Part shown: positions 13,294 through 25,180 of the stretch, in pieces
Layout of the letters: every line of letters begins with the position of its first letter
Position numbering within the stretch: the first letter of the stretch is position 1
NCBI GenBank assembly: GCA_033239525.1
Contig: BSYO01000004.1
Coordinates: forward strand, 8,027,410 to 8,091,409
Length of the DNA: 64,000 nucleotides
Reading direction: 5' to 3'
Origin: Nepenthes gracilis
Lineage: Eukaryota > Streptophyta > Magnoliopsida > Caryophyllales > Nepenthaceae
Made by a program: the position numbers and the translations under genes
Notes under the pieces: generated by a model
The model's database searches: none
Told to the model about the DNA's origin: nothing
The model's input: only the letters and a program-made list of their open reading frames with translations

Positions 13294-14487
13294 TCAACAT
13301 GCTGGCCACAGCTGAGCAACATCAGCTTCGTTTAAATGATATTTCATTTCGTCTCTTATGAAATTGTACAACAGACAACAAGTAATGGTAACTCGATTGT
13401 GTGTTCTGATAGGATAAAATGATAGACTTCTAAGGATCCCCCACCGCAGTTTCAGCAATCCAAAACACCTTTCGATAACATTACGAGTAGCGGCATATTT
13501 CATATTAAGAATTCCTTAGTCGGTTCTTGGCTGAGAGCCTTGGCACTACTCATTTAAATGGTATTTCTGCTCCCTAAATAATGTAAGAAATCTATTGCAA
13601 TTTTCATATCTCGCATCAACTAAGTAATAAGTACCTATACGAAAACATGCGATATCATTATGTAAAATAAACTTATTGTAAAACATTATAATTGATTCGG
13701 TTATCTAAGATCTTATCATTTGGAACTTTCAGTCCATGCCTTCTATTTAGCGCATCTCATAAAATTCTAGAATTTGCTGCAGATCCTTCCCAACCAGATA
13801 GGACATGTATAAACTATATATCATGGGCACATACTCCTAAGACGTTTGTAATTATATCTCCCTTACGAGTTTGATATCTATGTTTGTCTGTAGTAGGTAC
13901 CCTTATTTTGATATATGTTCCATCTAAAGCGCCTATACAATTCTACAAAAACACATCAAAGTAGAATGACTTATCTAGTATATTTGCCATATAAATATAA
14001 TATCAATCATATAAAATAATTATTATATCGAGAACCACTTTCATCGCTTGTCTGTGTAATTCTCAGAAATGGGTTCCGCCCATCTAAATAGTTGTGCTTA
14101 TATACGTAATACTATGGCTGACACGTTATTCAATATTCTACTTACCGTCTCACCTGACATTTGAAAATTACGTGTAACCACCCTATTTTTCAAATGATAG
14201 GTAAGAATGTGTAAGAATATTGCCATTTGCTCATCGACTAGCATGTGTTTTGGTCGATAAAATTTTCCACTATTCGTTAACATCTCACACAGTTTGAGAA
14301 ACGTGAGTCTACTCATTCTCAACATGTTAATACAAGTGATATCACTACCATGTATGATTTCATTGATGTATTCTCTTTTTTTATAAAAGTCAAGATTATA
14401 AGATCTCATAATTGTACTTTTAGGCTGTCCAACAATTAAAATTGCACCTAAGACATAAACACCACCAAAAAGTATAGCAAACTTCAA
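13294..14487 (-). pseudogene. Harbinger-type (HARBI1-like, DDE) transposase pseudogene
   Basis: On the minus strand the N-terminal 129-codon frame (14487-14098) has the family's opening region, with DEQMAIFLHIL and the MSGETVSRILN helix. After a gap come NCIGALDGTYIKI (about 13945-13905), GWEGSAANSRIL (about 13790-13755), YYLVDARY (about 13630-13605) and finally RNVIERCFGLLKLRWGILR in the last frame (13503-13294). The positions corresponding to the acidic triad (D of ALDGT, D of LVDARY, E of NVIERCFG) are all still present. However, several in-frame stops and at least one frame change break the protein, and the usually conserved D of the GSA-x-D-S-R motif is N. An intron probably separated the GLKVPN region from YYLVD. 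The coding potential is lost, and the copy is no longer autonomous. Confidence 0.85.
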
Positions 14488-15420
14488 TCCACTGTACTAT
14501 AATAACCATTATCCTCTTTTTCTTCTTGTTGAAAAAATTAGAGTGTAATTGATCCATAAATTGTAATAACAAATCACAATATATACAAATATAAGTAATA
14601 AAAATTCTCCATATAAGCACATTGCCCAGCAACAGAAATAACCAATTATTTGAATAAGATTAGCACATCAACCAAAAATTACTTTCCAAAGAATATGGTA
14701 TTCAACATCATAAACAGGAAGGAAATTTTATCAAAAAAATACCGCAAATATGGCGAAGAAGACCACAGCCACAGAATTTGATACGTATAATAGAAAAGTA
14801 CTTTAGACAATATTTTCAGTTGTTAAAAGAAACGTCCCAACAATTTTCTCAATCCCAGTATGCAAATCATTTCGAAACTGACTAAACAATCAAACAGTTT
14901 GCTTCAGTAGTAGCCTTGCCTAGTCCAAGCGGCTTCCTCATTTTCAGTAGTATGCAGATTATTTTCTCAATCTTATGCTGCCGCTTCCTCATCCAAGCAG
15001 CTCTGATACCATGCAAGAATTGATATTGCTGGAAAAGGAGTGAAGTGCTGGATGAGGAAGCGGCGGAAACAAAAAGGGTAAATAGCGCGGAGTGGGATAA
15101 ACATTTTGTTACTACCGTAAGTTCCCATTTTCCCTCTATACACACTTCATTGATTCGATCAAACACGTCACTAGCCACAACCGATTCAATCAAACACGTT
15201 AAAACAATAAACGATTCAATCGAACACAACCGATTTCGAATAGAACACAGCTCAAAGTGAAACGTAGGGTTTCAAAAGTATCAATACCTCAATTTCGAAC
15301 AGATACTCAAACAAATGCTTCTGATGCTCAAATAGATACGAGAAGAAAGTATCAAATGCTCAAACAGATGCTTTTAATTTTGAATATTGTGCGAAAGTAT
15401 CAGAGAACGGTTTCGAAAAA

Positions 15421-15560
15421 GGACGAAGGGTTTCAAGAGATAGAGAGAGTGGCTATGAGAGAGAGAAGCGAAGGGTTTCGAGAGAGAGTGATAGTGGCTG
15501 CGAGAGAGAGAAGAGAAGGGTTTCGAGAGAGAGATAGTGGCTGCAAGAGAAAATGACTAC
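15421..15560. repeat. 45-bp GA-rich minisatellite, about three copies
   Basis: Units starting GGGTTTC at about 15429, 15474 and 15519 repeat every 45 bp. Because 45 is a multiple of three, the plus-strand frame across it encodes a matching repeat (EGFRER with R/E-rich filler). This sits inside the Harbinger element near its right end, and I see no reason to call it a gene. Confidence 0.7.
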
Positions 15561-16190
15561 GAGAGAGAATAGATGCAAGCGAAGGGAATAGCTTTTCCTT
15601 TTCATCGAAAATGGTTTTTGTATCTCCATATTCACAAAGGGCATATTTGGAATATCAAAAAAATTGTGCGGTAATAGTTTTTCATTCTCATCCGGGAATA
15701 AATAATACCTTTTTTTACAAAGGAATAACTATTTATTATAACCAGGGAATAACTATTCTTTCAAAAATTGTTATTTTCAGGTAAAATAAAACTAAAATTT
15801 CACTGAGAATAATGAGGGAATAGAATTTTTATTTCATCCAGCCAAACATTGTCTTATATAATAGCTGTGATTACACGCTACAACTATTGGATAAGAAACT
15901 AATTAGGCTATTCTTAGCCTTACAATGTGAAACACAAGTCTTTGAAGAAACTGAAGTTACTAAAACATCAAGCATAGTTTGTGCATGCTTTGTAATTGAT
16001 TGGAGGCATCAGTATTTCAACCAATCATCAGTTGGGGCTTATGTTATATTTGAATTGTATAACTGAGGTAGCTGAAGTTGATGTGCAAAGCTAAATAACA
16101 AAATCAATCCTACAATATACCTGATTCTGATGCACTGAAACTAATGCACTGGACTTTGCTTTTCGTTTGATATCACTCAGATGACAGAAT

Positions 16191-17272
16191 TGCTGGGGTT
16201 CAACATCCGGATTCACACACAACCCGGTTGTAGCAGAAAAATCCGAACCTCCATCGACCGTCAGCCACTAAGAATGTGAGCATAAGGAATACAAAAATGT
16301 ATAACGATTTTTAACGTAGAAAACCCTTCTCAATAAAGAAAAAAATCATGAGACAAACTCTGAAAAAATTTTACTATTTACTATGTAAAATCGTTTATAA
16401 ACAACACAGAGATAAAATACCAACAACCTACCCGAAACAAAATAAGAAGAATAATCTCCAGAGTAAGAAAACTCTTATTCTCTCTTTTTTTCTCTATTTT
16501 TCTTCTCACATTCCTCTCACTAGTGGTGCTTTACGCTCACTGATTTTACAAGTGTAGCAGCAAACGACGAACATTAAGAGCTCCTTTTCGTACTCTGCTC
16601 CGTTCCACCCTTCGTTCCACGTTTCACCGCTACACTTCTGAAGCACCTGGTGCGCTTTATAATGACTCAGGATCCAAATTTCATCTGCTCACCTGACTTG
16701 ATATTATAGAGGATTTGTCACACTAATTTTGTCATTTTCTGTGCCTTCACCAGTTCTCATACTTTCAAAGATGGCGCATGCTCTGCCAGTTTGGACGCGT
16801 ACTTGCAAGACTGCCACTTACTCTGTAAGGCCGCCTACCATACTCTACAAAGTCTACCAATTCTAAAAAATCAATTGTTCTGTAGAGTCAGCTGCCAACT
16901 TTTTAGATAGGATGTCTTTGGCCATCAGTTAGCGCCCTTAGTTGGCCTCTCTGTCCGGCTTCATCCCAACTTAGCCACACAAGCTTGGCTGCCCCTGGCC
17001 GATCCCCTCTCAGCCGACCGACTTCCTATTGACCGACAAGCTGTCCTTCGGCCGACCTTCTTGCTGCCCTGCCGGCCTTCTACTGTCTGGCCAGCCAACC
17101 TCCTGCTACTCGGTCGGTCGGCCCATGAGTAGTATTCTTGCTGCTCTTCTGGTTGTTTGTCGTGTGCGTGAAGTACACGCGAACATTCTGAATTTTGCAC
17201 AAACTCTTGTGCAATATTTCATTGACGCGTCTGTTTGTTGAACTACCCACAATAAAGTAACTAAACCCAACA
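16191..17272 (-). mobile_element. Solo LTR, minus orientation
   Basis: On the minus strand the segment begins TGTTGGGTTTAG and ends TTGAACCCCAGCA, giving imperfect inverted termini. The 3' part has the look of copia-type R/U5 sequence (GGGTTTTCTACGTT near 16325). The flanks (AGAAT left, AAACT right) do not form a clean five-base target duplication, so the exact right boundary or the solo status is uncertain. Open frames inside, including a GC-rich one at 16961-17200, are not recognisable genes. Confidence 0.55.
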
Positions 17273-17970
17273 AAAACTTCATCTTGCTATGTTGGTTGTA
17301 CTCAGAATTGTGACATAGCTCACAAACCAGCAGCAGAAAACGAGCTAAATAAATCTTAAAATGATAGACTGCAGCAAGTCTGTCTTGATACTCTGACAGA
17401 ACTGAGATAATATAACTCTTCTTACAGTGCTGCTGAATCTGTCAACCGTGACGGACCAATACAACAGTAGCAATTCTGATATGTTCTTTCTTCCTTTGCG
17501 ACAGAACCAAGTCTTCTATACGGCAAATCCAAAACGAAACTTCTGTATATTCTGTAGAACCAATCTGCTATTGCTCAGCAGTCTCACGACAGAGCATATC
17601 TGAATTTCATATAAATTTCAATAATGCTCGATTGATTTTTCCGTATATTTGGATCTCAAATTTCGGGAAACATCTTAAGAAAATATTTTTCCTCGAGATC
17701 ATAATATTATGCGGATGAGTCTAAAGGATCTAAAGATGCAAAATCTGTACAAGGAGATGGATAAAATTAATTCACACTTAATGGATATTCTTCTCCCGAC
17801 AAAGCCTTGTTTTCAAGCGCGATTCTACAAGTAACTAAACAAGTTGCAAAAACATGAAAACAGAGAGCAAAGCTTTACAAAAAGACTCGAGTTAGAAGCC
17901 TAACATTTGGACAACTTAGAGCAAAAAAAAAAAAAAATGGAAGAAAAAAAACTCCCTTTCAGAAGCTCTT
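17273..17970. other. Intergenic, 3' flank of the ZCF37-like gene
   Basis: No gene is supported. This lies downstream of the minus-strand gene that ends at 17971 and probably includes its 3' UTR, with an A-rich run at about 17922-17937. Confidence 0.5.
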
Positions 17971-18669
17971 TCAAAACCCATTATGCTGATCTGACTTGGC
18001 ATGATCATGACCCTTAATCAGAGGAGAAACTCCATGAACCAGCATCTTCTTGTCACTCAATCTCCTTGCATAATCTTTCTTCTTCATAGACCGCTTCAGA
18101 TTTGAGCTCCCATGGGTCATAGTAGGCAGAAGATACCAACCTATGGAGGTGCACAATATTGCAACAGACCTTCCAAACAATACCAAGAAAAACAGTATCA
18201 ATATCACGACAGCAGGCCAATAACAAGAAGGTTGCTTCAGTTTGTATTGAAATCTCCATCTCTTATTCTCTGCAATTTCTTGAGGTTTGCCCTCGACGAC
18301 GGCAGCCGCAGAAGAGGCGACGTGGTGGTGGTTGTCTAGAGGCCCCGAATTACTCTGGCTCCTAGGCTGCTGCTGCTGCTCCTTGCTCTTAGCCTTGACC
18401 ACAATTGGCTTGATATTGTTGTCATTCGAATAGACGAAGCGAACCAAAGAGATCTCTTCTGGGCCAAGCTCGGAGTAAATCTTCTGCCTCTTCTCTTCGA
18501 TTTCTGCTAGAAGGGCAGAGAATTTGTCGAGCCCACGATCTGAATACGGGTTCTTGATATCTTTGCTTCTTGATGATGATTTTCTCGGTGAGGAATCGGC
18601 ACTGTGGAATCTGTGTTCTTCTTCCTCCCGAGGAAAGCTGTTGCCGCCGCAGATGAACGAGCCCACCAT
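17971..18669 (-). CDS. ZCF37-like single-pass membrane protein, paralogue 1
   Basis: Intronless, 232 residues. The N-terminus has a CGG motif (7-9) and a Ser-rich basic stretch (SSPRKSSSRSK, 26-36). Next is the most conserved block, NPYSDRGLDKFSALLAEIEE (40-59), which continues as KRQKIYSELGP (60-70), then VRFVYSNDNNIKPIVVKAK. A Gln/His/Ala-rich variable linker spans 98-130. A hydrophobic segment at about 152-181 should cross a membrane and is followed by a basic tail (KKKDYARRLSDKK). The NPYxxRGLxKFSALLxELEEKR block is what I associate with the plant ZCF37-like family, whose function is not established. The start is the first in-frame ATG. A second copy is at 32720-33373. The family name is recalled, not searched. 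Confidence 0.75.
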   Translation of the reverse strand: MVGSFICGGNSFPREEEEHRFHSADSSPRKSSSRSKDIKNPYSDRGLDKFSALLAEIEEKRQKIYSELGPEEISLVRFVYSNDNNIKPIVVKAKSKEQQQQPRSQSNSGPLDNHHHVASSAAAVVEGKPQEIAENKRWRFQYKLKQPSCYWPAVVILILFFLVLFGRSVAILCTSIGWYLLPTMTHGSSNLKRSMKKKDYARRLSDKKMLVHGVSPLIKGHDHAKSDQHNGF

Positions 18670-19748
18670 CTTTTTTCTAAATTCTTGGGGAAGATGATGA
18701 TGTTGTTCTAAGTTCTTCGAGTTGTCACGGAAAGAGGTTTTTGGATTGATTGCAATGGTGGAAATGGGGAAGTTTTTACTGGTATTTATTTGAAACGCAG
18801 GTGGTGTGCTTGAAATTAAGATGGGAAACGGTCAAGATCAAATCCAAGTAGATGGGCTTGAAAACCTATTTAATGGAAGTTTCTATGCATGTTGTGCATT
18901 GGTTGACTTCTTGCAAGGGGGGAGACTTTAAAAAAATAACTATAATTACATAAATACCCTTTAATTATTTTTTGTAATATTTTTTTAATAATATATATTT
19001 TTATTTATCTTTATATACTAATAATTTATTATAAATGTTGATTAATGGATCCAATAGATTTTAAAAATAATTAAAATATTTATTAAAAGTTTGCCATAAC
19101 AGTATTACCAATAAGGTTCACATTATATTTATGCCGGTCAATGCTCTCTAACTTGGGCAATACATTACTAACCCCCAAAAAAAAAAAAAAAAAAAAAAAA
19201 CATGGGTAATAAACTAATGGTCTAATGCCAATTCGGGCTGCTATTTTATATAGACTCAAACAACGCGCTGTTGACATGGCTAATAATAAAACACGATGCT
19301 TGGAGGAGGGGAAATATTATGGAGTTAGGGTGTCTATTTCTCAAAAAATATGATTAATTTAATTATTTTTAATTATAGTTATTTGATTCATATAGGACGG
19401 TTAAAATTTTTTTAAAAAAATTAAATATCTTTTTTTTTTAAAATAATATAACTATTTAATAAATATTAAACAGTTACCATTAAAATGATTAAATCAATAT
19501 TATTTTAAAGGGGTAGGGTCACTAAATGTAAATATTATTTTGTTATTTGATAATAGTATAAATTAATATAATAAATAAAAAAAATTAAAATACTATAAAT
19601 ATGTTCATATTTATGAGTTTAATTTATATTATTACTAATTAGACTAAATTTTGTATATAATATTTACAAATAAGTTTATATATTTAAAATTGACTTAAAA
19701 TTTAAATATATTTAAATTCTATTTATAATATGTTCGGATTGACTTAAA
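18670..19748. other. Promoter side of paralogue 1, then AT-rich DNA
   Basis: Immediately right of 18669 is the 5' flank of the ZCF37-like gene. An ATAAATA on the minus strand near 18785 could serve as a TATA element. A run of 24 A residues lies at about 19177-19200. A weakly palindromic AT-rich segment at 19318-19526 may be a MITE. Nothing else is coding. Confidence 0.4.
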
Positions 19749-20183
19749 TCAATCCCGCAAGATCACCTCTCGGGCGCTGCGCTCGTGACGACTCCGCTTG
19801 GTCCCAGAGTTGCGCCCCTCTGGGCTTTCTTCTCGGATTCGAGGACTCAGATGGCCCTCGAACCCACGTGGGGCCCTGCTACTGGAGGCGACTTGGGTCC
19901 TCGGGTTCTTATGCCAGCTGGGTCGCTTCTCTCGACGATCTCTCTCCTTGTCTCCGCCTTGGGACATTTCGGCTTGGGAGGCTTTGGAAGGAACTCCTCT
20001 CACCCGTTCGTCAATTTTGGAGTAGAGTGTTTCGAAGACCTTGGACATACCTTCTATTTTGGCCACCAATGCCCTGACCACTGGATTAGGGTGATTTTCT
20101 ACCCCGACACAGGGGTCGGGGCCGCCATTGTGTGAGGCCACCTCTCTGGCAGGTACACTTGCGTGTGCCATTGTGTTCACCAT
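19749..20183 (-). pseudogene. N-terminal part of a gypsy-type gag
   Basis: A 144-codon frame begins at the first ATG downstream of the primer-site region. It is hydrophilic and rich in Arg, Glu, Ser and Pro, with the composition and position of the leader part of plant Ty3/gypsy gag. A short helical block (VRALVAKIEGMSKVFETLYS, 38-57) is followed by a basic/acidic low-complexity part. The capsid, zinc knuckle and all of pol are missing. Two plus-strand frames over the same DNA are shadows created by high GC content. The remnant cannot encode a complete structural protein. Confidence 0.6.
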
Positions 20184-20221
20184 TTTGGATTTTGGAGTTG
20201 GAATTGTTGTAGCGTTTCTGT

Positions 20222-20580
20222 ACGTTTCGTGAAGATATAAAAAGCAGACTTTTTGTCTGTTCCCATAGACGGTGTCAATTTTGCGTTCTCATATTCCGGT
20301 CACCGTACAACGAGAGTCTGAGTTCACTTTTTGTGCTCTTAGACGGACAGAATCGTGCAACACAAAAAGGAATTGGTAAGCTTATGAGAATAACGTTTCG
20401 GGAAGATATAAAAAGCAGACTTTTTGTCGATTCCCACAGACGGTGACAATTTTGCGTCCTCATACTTCGGCCGCCGTACAACGAGAGTCTGAGTTCGTTT
20501 TTTGTGCTCTTAGACGGACAGAATCATGCAACACAAAAAGGAATTGGTAAGCTTACGAGAATAATGTTTCGGAAAGGAAA
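20222..20580. repeat. 171-bp tandem duplication across LTR end and primer site
   Basis: The unit at 20222-20392 is repeated at 20393-20563 with minor changes, and a third copy begins at 20564 (TGTTTCGG) before diverging. Each full unit holds AGATATAAAAAGCAGAC, the degraded primer-binding site and the LTR terminus (GCGTTCTCATA or GCGTCCTCATA). The period of 171 bp is exact at three landmarks. Confidence 0.85.
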
Positions 20581-23570
20581 ATGGGACGAGGACACAATGC
20601 ACGAGGACTTTATGTGAAAAATTCTTTTTTGAACGAAAATGGTGTAAAAATCACGGTAGTGGACGCTAGGTCCGAGAGATTTCACTACCTTTGTAATGGA
20701 GTACAACTGGTCACAGTGGCACTTTTTGTTGCCACACAAAGTTACTAGGCAAGAGATCTCATGTTCTCTCTTTTCTTTTCTTACTTTTTTTTCACTTAGT
20801 TGCTGTTCACAATATCCATGCAAATACCAACTCTTCGAATCCCTTCTCTCGTTGCTTGAATGAGGTATTTATAGAGGGGGATTATGCCGTTGGCATTGGG
20901 ACACGTGGTGTTGGCGCGTGCTGGGACGCCTGTCACCAACTCTGCTGATTCAGCGTGTCAGGGAGGCCTGCCACCAACTCTACTAATTCTGCGTGTCAGG
21001 TGTCATTAGATCCATAATGATGGCGCATTCTCTGAGCGCCGTAATTTCCTGCAGGGGTGGCGTGTTGTAGAGAACGCGTGCTCCTTGATAACGTGAATCA
21101 TCTGAGTTGGCGTGTTCGGTCATCTTGGACCCTCTTTTCCCTTAACCCGATGGCCCGAAGGTGAAGAGATTGTCCTCATACCTAGAAAGCCTTCTAGGTC
21201 TTTATCGAATCCTCGAGCCTATTAAGTCAGGTTCTCGGACGTTTCACTTGCTAAAGATTCTTGGGATTTCATTGGTGATGATAGCTCTTTATGGCGTCCT
21301 CGAGCCTCTTGGGTTAAATTGGTTTCTCGGACTATTGTTGCCATTTGGGTTTTTTGGGACGCTAGCTCAGGTCTTCGGGTTTCTAGAGCCAACTTAACCT
21401 CGTGGGCTAAGTTAGGCTTTTGGGCCTTTTGGGTCAGATTGTCCTCATAATTCTCTTGATCCTCGGGCTTGGCTTTTGGGTCTTCCTTTTTAGACCTTGG
21501 ATGCCAGAACCCATCAAATAAGTATATATATATAATATGTAAATTATTTACATAAATCAAATAAGAAAATAAAAAAACTGTAAACACATGCAAATATTGC
21601 AACTGTCCAAATTTCAAATTGCAAGTTCCAAATTATGACTATGTACATAAAATTTGTATCATTTTTAAATAATAAATAATAAAAATAATACAAAAACATT
21701 CAAAATTTAAATCATATGATTTCAAAAGGCTCAAATATTTAAAATCGAATAAATTTGAATACTATGTCAAAACTTATAATTCTCAAACGACCATTTATTT
21801 CAAAATATAAAATAACAAACGATAAGATCTATAACAAGCATCTAAAATTTTTTAATTCCGTTAAAAATATATATATAAATATAAATCTTTTTATATTTTG
21901 AGAAAACATAAATTATGTCAAATCAAAATAGAATCCCAATCAAGCACTTATATGAACTATCACACACAATGGCAAACGCATAAAGTTTTATAGTTTTTTT
22001 TTTTTATAAATATTTATATATATAAATATAATATTTTAAAATATTTATTTATTCGGTAAAAAATAAATAAAATCTTTAATCTTTGATAAAAGTAAACAAA
22101 GTTGAAAAGTATTCAATAAAAAATACATCCATATAATAATATTCAAATAGACTTGTAAATGGTGACATTTATGTATAGAAAAGATACAAAAAAACTTAAA
22201 TAAAAATCAAAAAAATTTTAAATAGACTAAGAAATTGATTTAGAAATACCTTTCTCTAACCTCTGATCTAAAATATATGATTCAATAAAATTTTAAATTT
22301 TTTTTCATTCTATTTCTCTTTTCTTCTCCTCATTTTCTCTTTCTCTCAATTCTCTCATTTTTTTCTATGTGAAAATGATTGAAACATGTGCAGGTGGCGT
22401 TAAACATCCAAATCAATATATGAGCACCGATCAAATACACATTAGTTACCAATAAGGATCACAAACACACACGAATATCACATCAAACTTAGCTCAATTG
22501 CCAACATTATTACTAAAGCTATACAATTTATTATAATAAATATACCTCAAACGTCGCATATGCTATTTGAAATACGCAGCACTGTATAGATGAGTATTAG
22601 GTACATCTCTATCACTTTGAACATGCACAAGCATAGAGACAGATTTTATCAAGAACTAAGCCTAATTTCACTTAATCTAATTTTCTCAAGTTTTTATATA
22701 ATTTTTTTTAAAAAAATTAATCTTATATGTCCTATACAAATATTAGGCCTTATAAAAACTAGATGAAGTAATTCTTTGTCCCCACTTCATCTTCTAGAGA
22801 ATTTGTCTACAACAGGTAATTATGTTGAAAATCGAGACACATTGGTCCCACTTTATTAAAATTTAGTTAGGGCCTCAAGAGCAGGGAAAGAAATTATGTC
22901 ATTATTAATGGTTTCTGGCATAGTAAGTAAGTCATCAGCTACCTAGTCAGCCAAAGATTTCAATGTTTTAGGTAAAATTATAGCTTTTTTTTTTTTTTTC
23001 TGAGTGGATATGCTAGTGGTAGTAGTCACCCACAGACACGAGTCGTTTGGGTGGCAGTTGGCGTATCATCTTCTAGATGATCCAATTTTATTTAATTTAT
23101 TTAATTAATTTATTATTTATTTATTTTTGCAATCACAATTTATTTTGTTAGGCTGAAGGGCTGTCAATTTCCACCCATATTAAATGTCTTGCCGTGCACT
23201 GCAATTGTTTATGGTGAGGAACAGGGATATTATTTGATATTATATTCATTTACTTATATTAATAGATTGATGAAATATAAATTAATGAATAAATATCATA
23301 TTATTTAAAAATAAACTTATTAAAAATCTGCTTTAAAAATTACTAATTTTTTTGGGAAAAAAATTTAAATAATGACATTAAACTTGTTAGACTGTCACGT
23401 CGCCGGTCAATCTGTGCTGCTCTCGTCGTCGTCAACTCATAGTTATCTGTTAGCACTGTTGCAGTCTTTTCAGAAAATTATTAATAATATTTATTTAATG
23501 ATTAAAATTAATAATTTTAAAAAAATTAGATAAATTTTACAATATCACATTAGATGAATATAGATAAATT

Positions 23571-23573
<3 letters not shown>

Positions 23574-23609
<36 letters not shown>
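23574..23609. repeat. (TA)n microsatellite
   Basis: An uninterrupted alternating TA run of about 36 bases. Confidence 0.95.
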
Positions 23610-23613
<4 letters not shown>

Positions 23614-24010
23614 AATTAACACTTTAATACTTTATTAATCTTAACATAAAAAATTAAAATAATTAAATTATTTTAAGTAAAAATAATAATAAAATATCTA
23701 ATTTTAAATAGATAAGTGAGTAATAATTATGGATAAAAATAGATTTAATAAAAATTTGAATATATAATTGTCAGTAAAATCTTATTTAATTTTTTGCAAA
23801 TATAATTTTTTAAGTTAGATTAGCTGATCTCACCTCAATCCGTCCTGGTGTAATGATGTTGAAGAATATGTCCACTACGTTGTTCTCATCTAATTACTGA
23901 TTTAACAGCATGACTAGATGATTGCTTAATATATGTCGTTTAATGCCTTAATGTCATTCTCAATCACATAAATTATGTCGTCTTAATGCTTAACGTCAAA
24001 CCAGATGCTT

Positions 24011-24043
24011 AATAATAATAATAACAATAATAATAATAATAAT
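24011..24043. repeat. (AAT)n microsatellite
   Basis: An AAT run with one AAC interruption, about 33 bases. Confidence 0.9.
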
Positions 24044-25019
24044 TTATTTTGCAAAATTTTTCTTCCGTATAATCATATCCGTTTACTTTTTGGTTAGATT
24101 TTATCCGAAACGTGTTGATCCACGTACCGCCAGCCGCCTATATAAGAGTTTTATCATAGTACTTTTCAAATTTAGATTTTTTTTATTGTTTTAATAGTTA
24201 AAAAATATTTTTTAAAAAATTTAAGATTATAATAATATGATAAAATATAATTTAATTGTTATCTTATTATTTTTAAAATAATTTTAACTATTAAAAATAT
24301 AAAACAATCTAAATATTAGCAGTACCATAACTTAATCCAACAGATTTTTTAATTTTTGGATGATAGAATTTTTAATTTTATTATTTTATATATTTTCTCT
24401 TATCATCGGGCATGCTTTAGAGAATTATGATGGCATTTATGTAATATATTCTATGTATTTTTCTTTGTCTTTGCTTATGGTTTTACCCTCGTAATGTTCA
24501 TTATGTATTTGTTTTACCGACATTTACATTTAATGAACTACTGTACCATGATAAGTATTTATTCGTTTAGTTACACATAAAATGTTAGCATTTGATGTTT
24601 TTTGAAGGACTAATAATCCAAAAATATTCACTGCAAAACATTTAATCAAAAGACAAATAGATAAGATAACTCGATCCCAAATATTAAAAAAATTTACTCA
24701 TATCAAAAATTATTAAGACTTTTAACTTTGTTATTTATAATATACAGGATTAATGTCCCAGCATTTGAATTTTGATTTTATGCAAAAGTGATTATTGTTT
24801 TGAATAGACTGTGATATAAATACACATAAAAAGTTATGATAAATTCATATATATATATTTTTTATAAGAGGAGCTATAAGGTTGTACTAAAGATGGTCCT
24901 ATGGACTTGTAGTCGTGCATAGCTTTGGAGGCAGCTTACCCCCACCAGATTCATAATAACATAGAGATATCGGTCCCATTTGAAATTCTTGGAATTTGTT
25001 GTGATAGGAGAGAAGAGGA

Positions 25020-25180
25020 GGGTTGTGACGCATTCGGAAGCTGTTAAATTTTAAATTTAATAGCCCATATTTTTTTTAAAAAAAATAATAATAAAATATT
25101 TTTTTATCAATAAAAATGCGGGCTATTAAATTTTAAATCCAATGACGTCGCTAACATCAGAGACGTTGCAACACTTGGTG
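25020..25180. mobile_element. Probable MITE (palindromic, about 160 bp)
   Basis: The two halves are inverted copies. Near the centre TTTAATAGCCC on the left faces GGGCTATTAAA on the right. Outside that, GTTGTGACGC on the left faces GACGTTGCAAC on the right. The arms are around 60 bp with a T/A-rich loop. The target duplication is not clear. Confidence 0.5.

Larger units (their letters stand above)
12483..15853 (-). mobile_element. PIF/Harbinger DNA transposon, degenerate
   Basis: The element is 3.37 kb. It is flanked by TTA on both sides (12480-12482 and 15854-15856), the target duplication typical of PIF/Harbinger. The ends are imperfect inverted repeats: left CGGCACGTTTAG, right inverted GACAATGTTTGG. 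The match continues inward to GAAATGAAATAA against GATGAAATAAAA. Subterminal inverted motifs (GGAATAACTATT and its complement) occur in both arms. The transposase remnant lies on the minus strand at 13294-14487. The upstream part of the element (14490-15850) holds a 45-bp minisatellite and no clear second (Myb-like) ORF. Confidence 0.85.
19741..21508 (-). mobile_element. Ty3/gypsy retrotransposon fragment (LTR plus gag start)
   Basis: In minus orientation this reads LTR, primer-binding site, then start of gag. The LTR lies between about 21508 and 20454 (or 20281 in the duplicated copy). The site after it resembles the common plant TGGCGCCGTCTGTGGGAA primer site in degraded form (GACACCGTCTATGGGAAC, 20277-20260). 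The gag start follows at 20183. The element stops abruptly near 19741, so pol and the second LTR are absent. A repeat of about 42 bp occurs inside the LTR (two GCGTGTCAGG-type units near 20950-21000). The outer LTR boundary near 21500 is not certain. Confidence 0.7.

Noticed and set aside
16961..17241. Overlapping GC-rich frames on both strands
   Set aside because: They fall within the minus-strand solo LTR and show no domain or conserved pattern.
17302..17306. AGAAT as a possible right-hand target duplication for the 16191 LTR
   Set aside because: Using it would give an LTR not ending in CA. A five-base match within 30 bases can be chance.
18053..18365. Frames on both strands inside the ZCF37-like gene
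   Set aside because: They overlap the 232-codon frame that is conserved in a paralogue, so they are shadows.
19318..19526. AT-rich palindromic stretch considered as a MITE
   Set aside because: The inverted match is weak and could be chance in such AT-rich DNA. Mentioned only in the intergenic entry.
19785..20135. 116-codon plus-strand frame
   Set aside because: It is antisense to the gypsy gag start and is explained by GC-rich, stop-poor DNA.
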